Below, in pieces: positions 18,487-28,484 of a DNA stretch of 64,000 nt (position 1 is the first letter of the stretch; each line of letters opens with the position of its first letter). Where the stretch lies: the NCBI GenBank assembly GCA_026545765.1, contig CM048842.1:27194667-27258666 (forward strand), read 5' to 3'. A program made the translations under genes and the position numbers. This stretch comes from Plantago major. Lineage: Eukaryota; Streptophyta; Magnoliopsida; Lamiales; Plantaginaceae. The notes under the pieces were generated by a model. It did not search any database. It had not been told where the DNA came from and saw nothing but the letters and a program-made list of their open reading frames with translations.

Positions 18487-21028
18487 GTTTGTGAACCAGT
18501 ACATAAAAGAGTTTTGTACCTGCAAAGGTATACAGCATCAACTATCTTCTGTAAGGACACCACAACAAAATCGTGTTGCTGAAAGAAAGAATAGGACCCT
18601 GAAAGAAGCAACAAGAACAATGCTTGCTGACACTGAAATAAGTGAAATCTATTGGGTGGAAGCTGTAAACACAGCATGCTATACTCAAAATAGATGTCTG
18701 ATTAACAAACACCATGAAAAAACTCCTTACGAGCTTTTCATTGGTAGACCCCCTAGTATCAAATATCTAAGGGTGTTTGGTTGCAGATGTTTCGTTCTTA
18801 ACAATGGAAAAGAATACTTGAGAACATTTCAACCAAAGGAAGATGAAGGAGTATTTCTTGGTTATTCTCTGAATAGCAAAGCCTATAGAATCTACAACAA
18901 AAGAATGCAAAAGATTGAGGAATCTGTTCATGTAGTATTCTATGAAGAAAACAAGAAAGTACTCTTGAATGATGATCTCTCAGATAGGTTCAAAGAACTG
19001 ATGATTAAAGATTCTGAAAAAGGATCCTCAGAAGGAAACAATTCTATCATTTAAATAGAGGATGAGTCTGACGATGAAAAGCAGCCTATGCTTAGTAACA
19101 ACCAGATGACTCTAAGACATGATGAAGAATTTCCTATGAGAATTCCAGAAATGGAACAGGTTACTGGGAACCTTCATCATGAAAAGGTATCTGAAAATGA
19201 GATTGCTGAAATGCAAGATTCAGATATCTCTAACACTGAAAGAGTGTCAGATATCCATGGCATTTCCCATGTGTCGGATATCTCAGATATTGCACAAGTA
19301 TCTCATCAAGATCATATTGATTCACATTCAAATCAAAATGATATTGATCCTACTAGTTCAAAACCCATAATGAAATGGATAAGAAATCATCCTGCCAAGG
19401 ATGTGATTGGTCCCATAGACCAAGGAGTTAGAACTAGAAGAGCAATCGCTGAAAATTCAAATTGTCTCTATGGATGTTTCATCTCAAACATTGAACCAAA
19501 AACTATAGAAGAAGCATTAAAGGATCAAGATTGGATCTCTGCAATGCAAGAAGAGTTGGATCAATTTGAGAGAAACAAAGTCTGGAAACTGGTTCCATTT
19601 GTTGACGGAATATCTGTAATCGGAACCAAGTGGGTTTTGAGAAACAAAATGAATGAGTCTGGTGAAATAACCAGAAACAAAGCTAGGTTGGTTGCCAAGG
19701 GATTTACCCAGACTGAAGGACTAGATTTTGATGAATCTTATGCACCAGTTGCAAGATTGGATGCAATAAGACTCTTTCTAGCCTTTGCAGCTCATAATGA
19801 CTTTACAGTTTATCAGATGGATGTCAAGAGTGCATTTCTAAATGGTGAACTTGCTGAGGAAGTCTATGTTGAGCAACCACCAGGTTTTGAAGTTTCCTCA
19901 TAATGTAGGATGGTCTATAAGCTTCAGAAAGCTCTGTATGGGCTGAAACAAGCTCCAAGAGCATGGCATGATACATTGGCCAGATACCTACTAGAAAGTG
20001 GTTTCAAGAAAGGAGATGTTGATAAAACACTCTTCACATTGAACCATGATGGGAAACTACTTTTAGTTCAAGTATATGTTGATGACATTATATTTGGATC
20101 TAAAGACAAGCAACTTTTTGAAGACTTTGCTGAACTCATGAAATGTAAATTTGAGATGAGCATGATGGGAGAATGGAATTACTTCCTAGGGCTGCAAATC
20201 AAGCAACTCAATGATGGAATATTCATTAGTCAAACAAAGTATGCAAAGGACATGCTCAATAAGTTTAATCTAAAGCCTTCTGAAAAGAATGCTAAGATAC
20301 CAATGAGCATTGGAACCAAAATGACCTATACTGAATCTGACAAGAGTGTTGAAGAACAAAAGTATAGGAAATTGATTGGATCTCTATTGTACCTCACTGC
20401 AAGTAGACCTGATATTCAATATGCAGTTGGAGTGTGTGCTAGATTTCAGACAAATCCAATGCAATCACACTACAACATTGCTATGAAAATATTGAGGCAT
20501 GTAAAAGGTACTATAGAAGTTGGATTGTGGTATCCAAAAGATAGTGGATTGAGTTTGGTTGGCTATTCAGATGCCGACTATGCTGGATCATTGCTTGATA
20601 GAAAAAGCACCTTAGGAACTTGTCAATTTCTTGGTGCTAGATTAATATCTTGGTTCAGCAAGAAACAAAATTCAATTGCCACATCTACCACAGAGGCTGA
20701 ATATATTGCTGCTGGGTCTTGTGCTTCATAGATATTGTGGATACAACAACTACTCAGAGACTATGGACACAATGAAGAGAAAACTCCCATTTTCTGTGAC
20801 AACACAAGTGCCATTGCCATAACTCAGAATCCTATGTTTCATGCAAGAACAAAGCACATTGATGTTAGACACCACTTCATCAGAGACCATGTTGAAAAAG
20901 GTAATATAGAGATACTCAAGATTGGCACTAAAGACCAACTTGCAGATATCTTCGCTAAGCCACTACAAGAAAGTAGATTCTTAGCCTTAAGACACAGTCT
21001 TGGACTAATGGAGCTACCAAAGAACTGA
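18446..21028 (+). CDS. pol: Copia B2 integrase core, reverse transcriptase and RNase H
   Basis: A single frame from 18446 to 21028 crossed by only three stops (TAA 19052, TAA 19901, TAG 20729). Integrase residues are visible in '[12 protein letters not shown]' (here His-His replaces the usual Asp-His because of the adjacent frameshift) and Glu in '[11 protein letters not shown]'. Reverse transcriptase starts at '[16 protein letters not shown]', has '[14 protein letters not shown]' and YVDD in '[12 protein letters not shown]' (about 20075). RNase H has '[17 protein letters not shown]', '[14 protein letters not shown]' and ends with '[14 protein letters not shown]'. The TAG at 20729 sits where copia C has Gln, so CAG to TAG. 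Confidence 0.9.
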
Positions 21029-21221
21029 AAAAGTTCAGATATCTGAAGAAGATATCAAAGGAGAGAGAAAAGGAATCTGGAACAGATATCCAGAGAAGAG
21101 GTATCTGGAACTGGTATCCAGAAAAGAGGAATCTGGAACAGGCATCTAGAAACCAAAGGCTAAAGAGTAAAATGGCTAATTGAAGATTTCTGAGATGGGT
21201 ACTCAGATATCTAGATCACTC

Positions 21222-21246
21222 AGTGAGGGGGAACACAAAAGAGAAT
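21222..21246 (+). promoter_or_regulatory. Internal polypurine tract of B2
   Basis: Core GTGAGGGGGAACACAAAAG. Conserved in copia C (34656-34680, minus) and copia B (56988-57014). It resembles a plus-strand primer but is far from the 3' LTR. Sireviruses are known to carry several such tracts. Confidence 0.55.
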
Positions 21247-21642
21247 AGTACAACTGTCTACAGTTAACTACTATCTTGAAATTTGTATTATTTCTTTGCG
21301 AAAAACTTTGAAAAGACAACAAGTATAAGATAGAATCAGATACAAACAGTGTTCTCATTCACACAGAAACGTGATTCAGATAGCTAATAGCCAACATTCA
21401 TTAAATGGGCACAATTACAATTGTTGATTGTGATCATTGCTGAAGAAGCAATGGTGACCCTTGATGAAATGGGCGATTGATCTTTACGGCAGAGATTAAT
21501 TCTCGATCAATAGTGGACTGTTGAAATTCCGACATGGCCCACTATGCATTTAATGTCGAACAAACTTTTACCCACGCCTATCTGCAATTCACAGATACAT
21601 ATATACAAAACCAATTTGTATGTATATGTTTGTCTGAATTAC

Positions 21643-21660
21643 GTTGCTATATATATAGGA
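21643..21660 (+). promoter_or_regulatory. Putative internal TATA promoter of the accessory gene (B2)
   Basis: GTTGCTATATATATAGGATT, about 180 bp upstream of the accessory ATG. The TATA element and the following TTTTGGCAA box recur at the same relative place in copia C (34255-34275, minus) and copia B (57379-57400). Promoter activity is inference. Confidence 0.55.
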
Positions 21661-23921
21661 TTTTGGCAAAAGAAATTACTTTCGCCTAATCCAACATTCA
21701 GACTTGGACAAGAATAGCGAAAACCATTCTTCAACCTCTGCAAATTTCTGTTAGTCTTTCTGCAAAGAATCACTAATCTCTCATCCAAATATCTTTCAAA
21801 CTTTCAAAACACTTGCACTATATAAAGAGATGGCTCCTAAGCGTTCGTCTACCTAGAAACCCCAATCTTCTACCACTGGTACTGCTGAAAAGTAAGCACC
21901 AGAGTTGGTTATAGTGAACAATCGATTGGTAGGAGACTTTAATCCCGATCATTGGACTTCAAATCACAGAATGATTTGGGGTGGTGCCATGATTGAGGAA
22001 TACCTCACGGCTGCTGTTGAAAATCAAGCCGATAGGAAGCTAATTCTTGACATGCTTGAAAAGGCACAAATCAAGGGTTTTCTATCTGCTCTTCCCAGTG
22101 GAATTTCTTCACTGGATGTGTTAGAATTCTACAATAACTCCAGGATTATATCCTGTGTTTCTGAAGGCACTGCAATAGTGTCTATAAAAACTAAGGTCCA
22201 AGGAAAGGAAATCGTTTCGGACTTAACAACTTTCTGTAAGTTGTTTGATCTTCAAAATCTTGGAAAGGATTTTGAAATAGACACCAAGGATGATGATCTC
22301 CTTGAAGGTGTAAAACAGCTGTACAGTGATGTGTGTGATCTTGAAAAACCAGATACACCCACTGATTTCAAGCTTGCTGACATCAGAACCAGACATCTGC
22401 TGGTTCACTGGGATGTGTTGGCATGCATTCTTCACAGATGCTTTGATGGTCTACAAGGAGGTGCTGACCAGATAAGCCAAGAACGCTGGATGATGATGTT
22501 CTTGTTGCAACAACAAGACAAAAGGCTGGAAAACCCTTTCAATTGGGGAAAGTACGCCTTTATGAAGTTTGTGAAGAAGATTCAAGGCTTTGAAAATAAA
22601 ATTGCTAAGGGACTTGCTGAGCCAAAGGCCACAGTAAGCTATGGTCTAAAGATATGCTACTTGCTGGAGAAGCTTGGCATTGAGCTCAGAGAGAAGGCTG
22701 ACATAGCCAACAGTAACCTACTCTACAAATATGAGTATACGAACTTGATGAAAAAGGTTACTGGATCTCAGAAAGGTTCCAAGAAGCGAAAGACTGAAGA
22801 GGTATCTGAGGGAAAGGTTGCGACCAAGAAGCCCAGAACTTCATGAAAGAAGTCTGCTGGCAAATCAGTAGGCAAACCCATTGAGGTTGTCGATTCCCAG
22901 ATACCTGCCACCGTTGCAGATGAACTCATCAATGCTGCAAAAGAGGTATTGGCTACTGAACAAGTAGACTCAGCAAGAGAAAGTGCTTTCAGAAATGTTA
23001 AGACTACTGCCGAAAGCTTTGTTGATGAACTCATCAATGCTGCTAAAGAAAGTAGTGATAGATACCAAGCCCTATCTACAGAAACCGCAGGGATTATGGA
23101 CCAATCAGTTCCTAATGCTGATGAGAGGTCTGACGATGAAGATGATGAATTAGTCATCTCTCAAGTCCTAGAAAATCAAAAAGGGCTAAGGTTACTGAAA
23201 AAGTAACTGGTGTAGAGGTAGCTGAAGAAGAACCTACACCACAGGTTGTTGAACAAGCACCTGTTTCAAAGGTTGCTGAAGAAGCAACTGTGTCCAAGGT
23301 CACTGGACAAATTACACCATCAGAGCAAGAAAGACTGAAACTTATTGAAGATGCTCTGATGAGTGATAGCTTAGTGCTGAAGGATACTGCCATTGCCTCA
23401 ACACTCAACAGTCTGTCTCAAGCACAACAATCACCACAGCCAGATGTGGATACTGCTGATATGGTACTTGAGTTACAGAAACCAGCATCTTTCATTGCTG
23501 AAGAAAATCCTGCAAAAGAGCAGGTTCCCCAACTCAATGAGAGGGAGCAAACTGAGGCATCTGCTCAGAATGATCAACCAGGAGAGGCAACTAAGTTGCA
23601 TACTCAGGAAAGGTCTGAAGTACCTGAAACTTCAAACAAAGAAGCTGAAATGGAACCACAAGACCAAAATATAGAAGGGTCACAAGTTCCAGAGACCAAT
23701 CAGCCTGACACTGCTCAGGTAGCTGAATGGTTTAACTCTCTACTTGTGATAATTTGTGTTTATTAATCTTGTTATTCAATAAAATTTCTTTGTTACAGGC
23801 TGAATTAGAAACACAAGAACAAGAGGAAGCTGGAAAGCTTCCCTCAGAGACTGAGAAGGAGGCTACTACAACCTCACCTCTTAAGAATTTTGAGCCTGTG
23901 CTACAGGTGATAGAGAGTTTC

Positions 23922-23924
<3 letters not shown>

Positions 23925-23998
<74 letters not shown>
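23925..23998. repeat. (AT)n microsatellite in intron 2
   Basis: More than 35 AT units in a row inside the enlarged second intron. Absent from the corresponding 79-bp intron of copia C. Confidence 0.95.
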
Positions 23999-24001
<3 letters not shown>

Positions 24002-24330
24002 TTTTTAAGAGCCGAAGCTCAACTTTTATTAATAATGAAAGATAAACACGGGGAAAGGCACCCGTTGATACAAGAAACTAGCAAAAGTACCAAATAACCA
24101 ACAACTCCACTACGAGCACACTACACGTTTACAAGGAAACAAAAAGAACTAGTGCCAAAACTTGCTCAGATATCAATCATAGGAGTCAAAAGTCGAGAAG
24201 CAGGGAGAGGAACAATCATCATCATCATATTCAGAACCAAGTGAATCGTCTCGAGATCCCACAGAACGAGAGCCATACGACAAGAATCTGTCTGCTAAAA
24301 AGGGAGTGGATCCAACTAATTAAGTGGATG
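23999..24330 (-). mobile_element. Possible truncated LINE or retroposed fragment in intron 2
   Basis: About 330 bp absent from the same intron of copia C. The left end TTTTTTAAGAGCCGAAGCTC followed by CAACTTTTATTAATAATG would be a poly-A-like 3' end on the minus strand, as plant LINEs show. No coding domain is visible, so the class is uncertain. It directly follows the AT repeat. Confidence 0.4.
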
Positions 24331-26373
24331 TTTCTAATAGGCTCCAACTGAGAAAGAAGAAGATAAGGCAGACATGCCAGAAAAGGACCCAGAAACCGTC
24401 AAGGTTTCTGAAGAAAATGTCATTGAGCCTTCTAGTGTGAAGGTATATAAAACTCAGTGACAAACATTCTTCATCATGGGTTAATATAAATTCTTCTCTA
24501 ATTACTCAATACTTTCTACTTACAGGCTCATTCAGAAGTAGAAGTGCAAGAAGAAAGAGTTGCGACATCCCTTGCACCCATGGAAATTGATGAAGCCCCC
24601 AAGGCAACATCACCAGAAAGAACACCAGAAACTGAGAAAGTTTCTGCGAAAAATGTTTCTGAGCCTCCTGTTAAGGAAGTGAGTGAAAAATTCAGAGATC
24701 ATTGAAGCTTAATTGCATATATTCTTTCATGACAATTTCCTAAGTATTGTGTTAATTTTAATTCTCAGGTTCAAGCAGTAAGAAAGGTTGATGAGGACCA
24801 GACTACCAAGTCCCCACCTCACAACAAGATATCTAAGGCACCCCCTACCTCAGTAGTACAAGTCTCTGAGCCTGATGTAATCATTCAGGTAACTCAGAAA
24901 CCTAACTGCACAAATACTCAGATATCTACACAAGTTTTGAATCCAACTCAAAACTCTTTCTTTCAGGCTCAAACAAGTGTACAAAAGGCTTCTGCATTCT
25001 CCACAGAAGACCTGCTTACATTCTTCAAGAACCACACACTAAAGAAACATCTCAAGTGTTTCAGAATGTGGCAAAAGCTCAGAAGCTCAGATATGACTGA
25101 GTTAACATAGGTGACTGATCATCAATTGAGAAGAGTCAGAGCTTTTGAGTTGGAGAATTATGTCCATGCCATGTTCCCAACAGAGCAGTACTCTTTTGCT
25201 ACTCTGATGCATAAGGACTTTATCAAAGAAGCTGCACATAAGCTCATAGAAGCTTTTGAGAAGGCAGATGGTAAGACCAGAATGCAGATGGCATTCAAGC
25301 CTACTTTGCCCCAGACCTTACAATGCATACACTCTGAACAAGAGGAGGTAAATGGACAAAAGATCACTATTCCAGAAGTGATCAATCTGGTCTCTGAAGA
25401 TGAAGAAGAGAAGGAGACTGATGAGAATGACTATGAAGATTCTCCTTCTAACCATCACAAGGATGAGAATGATAAAAAGGATGATGATGATGCCCCTGCA
25501 CCAGGGACAGGAGGGATTACACGGGGAAAGAGTGCCTCAGTTGCTGAAAAACACACTGAGAGGACATCACAAAAATCCCCTCCTCCATCTCCCCAGAAAT
25601 CTACCCATCCATCTCTCCAACACAAGGACTCTACTGAACAAGTAGTTGAGCACTCTGAGAACTCCACTCAGAAAATATTAGATACACAAGCCAGAGATGC
25701 TCAACTCACACAACTGTTGGAAGAAGAACAACAGCTCCATCTTCAACTGGAAGAAGAGCTAGCTAAATCCAGAGATAGCTTAATCAGCTTCAAGATCAAT
25801 ACTTACAAGAAATGGTAACTTACTCTGAAGTCAAAGAGCTCCAGGATGCTCTAAATGCCATTGCTAAGGAGCAAGAAAATGAAGAAGTATCTGAAGAAAA
25901 GCATGATGCTAAGGCTGCATCACCATCAAAAGATATACCATCCTCCTCTCTGAAAGGAAAGAAGCCCATCTCTAAGATGGTTGCTGGACTAGAAAATCTT
26001 GAAAATGCCCAAGAAGATGAAGATCACTGGGCTGATGACTCAGATGATGAAGAAGAGAAGAAATTGGCAGAACAACGCAATGAACACTTAGCAGTTTCTC
26101 ATTTGAAAAGGAAGCTAATTGCTCCTGAAATATTCAGCAAGCTACCAAATGTCAACTCCAATGAATACTTGAACAGATATCAAGTACTGGCCAAATTGAA
26201 AAAGGAGTTATTTTCTCAAGATAAAGCCACCACTGCATCAGTCCCTGCAGAAATGAAGACATTCACTGAGCTCATCACTCAGAGGACAACCATTCTGGTC
26301 ATTGCTCAGAAAGACCTAGGCATGGTTAGGGATGATGACCAAAACTGGGCTACAAAAGCTTTTGAAGAAGCTA

Positions 26374-26378
26374 GCTAT
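26374..26378. repeat. Target site duplication of copia C, left copy (GCTAT)
   Basis: GCTAT before the LTR; the same five bases follow the other LTR at 42577-42581. Removing copia C and one copy rejoins the B2 accessory frame. Confidence 0.95.
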
Positions 26379-28111
26379 TGTTGGTCCAGATAACGGCAAA
26401 GTAAAAGACTGGGGGGGGGGGGGGGTGTGAATAGTCTTTTAAAACTTTTGTCGATAAAAACTATTTCTCAGATATCTGAATAGATATCTGATACTTAGAA
26501 TCAGAGCGCGGAAGACTTAATAAAGATAAGTGCAGAAACAGTTAATATGTGTGTGTGTGTTGCTGAAATGTAAATACAGAAAGGTAAATAACACAGCAAG
26601 TATAGTGGTATCTGGAGGTGGCGTAATCCTCCAACTAATCCACTTCGGTCTATGAGAGACCTAGAATTCACTAGAACAGATAATTGAGTTCACCTTACAA
26701 TAATCCTATTCTAAGATTCTTAACAATTGGTTCCCAACCAAATATTCCCCCTGAGTTGTTCCCCGGCTTTCACAGCCAAGTACTTCCTATACTCAGAAAC
26801 CTTTGAGTTATTCCCTAGCTTCCCAAGCTAAGTACTTCCTATACTCAATAACCTTTGAGTTATTCCTTAGTTTGCCAAATCAAGTACTTCCTATACTCCG
26901 ATAACCTTGGAGTTATTCCCTGATTTTTCAAACTAAGTACTTCCTGTACTCCACGCCAGTTATGGTGTTGGTTTTGGTTTGAGTTGTCAGATGAGCTTCT
27001 TAATAACTTTTCAGTTAATCAGATAGCTCTGTGAACCAAGTTACTTAATACACTTTACAGCGTATGGTATCTTGTTCGATTTTACTGACCCAAGTCTTAT
27101 GATATCTGTTCAAGAGAATGAATCTCAGATAGTTGATCTTTTGATTCAACACCTTCACAGATAGCTTTGCTTGTTTAGAATCAGGACACTTAGAACTTCA
27201 GTGTTACTCAAGATCAAATGCTTTGGTCGCAACAGAAAGCTTTGTGAGTAAGTAAGTTGCTTTGAGAGAGTAAGACGTTCAGCATTTTCAAGTTATGTCG
27301 TGTGTCTAAGGTCGTGTCTCAAGCAGTCTAAGTGTTGATATTTATAGATGAATTTGAGTGCCGTTTGAATAGTATCCGTTAGGCTCAAATTCGAACTATC
27401 GATATCTGTGTATAATCAGTATGAGTTTTGTCTTCTTCTCAGAAGCTGCCGTTGCTTTTATTCAGACATCTCTGTCCGTGCATTAAATGCATTGTACTAT
27501 ACTTTTGTCCTGTAGTGCCAACGGAACTATGCTTTGTATCAGGGACTAGTGTTATCTGATTCTTTGCACGTCCTTATCTTCAATCTTCAGATACCACTTG
27601 TATTTATTGAAACAACTTTGTTTGCAATATATATTTCTTTTTCAGAAATGTAGTTAAAGCTCAAGGTATCTGAGAATAGATATCTGTGGACACTTTCCTT
27701 GTTTTCAGATATGTCTCTTATTTCTCAGATATCTCTTGTGACACAGTTTGTTTAAAACTATTCGTGTCTTTAAGATATCTGGCTAAGGTATCTGAAAAAC
27801 AGATTCAGCAATCTTGTGCATTTTTCTTCAAGTCTTCAATGTCGTTGAGCTTGTTCTGCTTGGATGTCTTCTTCTTGGTCTTCTCTTCATAAAATAAAAA
27901 TTACATTTTGAGACCTAACATCCTATACAAGATTAGCTAGACTATCATACTTAGTGAGTTTCCTCTTTTACAATGTTCAAGTGAACCAAGAGTACTAATC
28001 ACCTTTCTGAGATTAAGATAAGTCATCATGTTGCTGATCAAAAGTAAACAGATATTCTTTACAAAATATCTAACAAAATTCCTAACAAATTTGTCAAGAA
28101 ATTTCCCAACA
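26379..28111 (-). repeat. Copia C 3' LTR (1733 bp)
   Basis: Plus-strand text starts TGTTGGTCCAGATAACGG and ends TTTCCCAACA next to the polypurine tract. It carries the poly-C hairpin (26403-26440), a five-unit hairpin array (26720-26965) and a TATA box (27337-27347), all in minus orientation. Confidence 0.95.
26720..26965 (-). repeat. Five-unit hairpin array in copia C 3' LTR
   Basis: On the minus strand the dyads are TTAGTTTGAAAAATCA, TTGATTTGGCAAACTAA, TTAGCTTGGGAAGCTA, TTGGCTGTGAAAGCC and TTGGTTGGGAACCAA, each between GGAAGTACTT and GGAATAACTC boxes. The same array is at 41175-41410 in the other LTR. Confidence 0.8.
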
Positions 28112-28128
28112 AATTTCCCCCTTTTTGA
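28112..28128 (-). promoter_or_regulatory. Polypurine tract of copia C
   Basis: Minus-strand CAAAAAGGGGGAAATT directly before the 3' LTR. B2 has ATCAAAATGGGAGAAAT at 44352-44369. Confidence 0.85.
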
Positions 28129-28484
28129 TCAGTCAACGATGACTATCTTTACCTATTACAAATCTGGATGAGTGAACAATCCAACACTTAATCTTTTCTT
28201 AAGATCTTCAAATTAATTTAATTAAGTGCAGAAAGTGGACATCAACCAAATCACAAGGTGTGATCTTTGCTGACAAGTTATCTTTTATAGAATACTATAT
28301 GAGAGTAAGTTCTTCAGATAAGTTACAACTAAAGATTACAGATAACTTTAATACATGATACAGTTAAGCTCAGTTCAGCAAAAATACAAAAAGTACATAG
28401 TAAATTAGGACAACAGGAGTAACCAAGCTCCAAGTAAACATCCTAAAGAACTAGTCTTCAAGTCTTCAACAGTAGTTCTATGGA
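28128..28484 (-). other. Copia C 3' untranslated segment after the accessory gene
   Basis: No coding potential. It is closely matched, in reverse, by B2 43995-44369. It contains the phrase read as CAGCAAAGATCACACC near 28260 and leads into the polypurine tract. Confidence 0.6.

Larger units (their letters stand above)
21029..21829 (+). other. Copia B2 pol-to-accessory intergenic region
   Basis: No coding potential. In order: a degenerate tandem repeat of about 28-30 bp with TCTGGAAC and AGAAGAGG boxes (about 21060-21150), an internal polypurine tract (21222-21246), a dyad CATTGCT-GAAGA-AGCAATG (21435-21453), a TATA element (about 21645-21660) and a leader to the accessory ATG. The same order is found in copia C (34877 down to 34074) and in copia B (50650-50750 joined to 56861-57595). 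Confidence 0.75.
23719..24966 (+). other. Five inferred introns of the B2 accessory gene
   Basis: Introns: 23719-23798 (80 bp), 23907-24340 (434 bp, contains an insertion), 24443-24525 (83 bp), 24679-24768 (90 bp) and 24889-24966 (78 bp). Each begins GT and ends AG, is T-rich before the AG, and contains stops or breaks the coding pattern. Copia C has introns at the same five places with different internal sequence. All fall between codons (phase 0). Confidence 0.75.
14163..26378 (+). mobile_element. Copia B2, 5' part (relative of copia B inserted in its gag)
   Basis: 5'-truncated LTR, primer site, gag, pol and the first part of the accessory gene, interrupted at 26378 by copia C. It resumes at 42577. 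Its intact 3' LTR ends at 46035 against copia B gag, which shows that B2 sits inside copia B. The left boundary lacks the first half of the LTR, so a deletion has removed it together with part of copia B gag. Confidence 0.85.
21830..26378 (+). pseudogene. Accessory gene of copia B2, 5' part (exons 1-5 and start of exon 6)
   Basis: Large gene downstream of pol, same strand. The ATG at 21830 aligns with starts in C (34073) and B (57596). Exons inferred from GT...AG sites and from copia C: about 21830-23718, 23799-23906, 24341-24442, 24526-24678, 24769-24888 and 24967 onward; exons 2-5 are multiples of three (108, 102, 153, 120). The first 250 residues form a compact domain ('NPDHWTS', 'SSLDVLEFYNNSRIIS', 'NPFNWGKYAFMKFVKKI') that faintly recalls the plant transposon/env-like domain of other elements. 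Basic and acidic low-complexity regions, then a coiled coil, follow. Lesions: TAG 21854, TAA 21893, TGA 22844, frameshifts near 23175 and 25812, TAG near 25108. No signal peptide or membrane segment is visible. Copia C interrupts it at 26378; it resumes at 42577. Confidence 0.7.

Noticed and set aside
24850..25385. Minus-strand open frames opposite the accessory exons
   Set aside because: They mirror the coding strand composition and have no domain or conservation in copia C.
27686..27892. Small open frame, repeated at 42139-42345
   Set aside because: Both lie inside the two LTRs of copia C and run against the element strand, so they are duplicates of LTR sequence, not genes.
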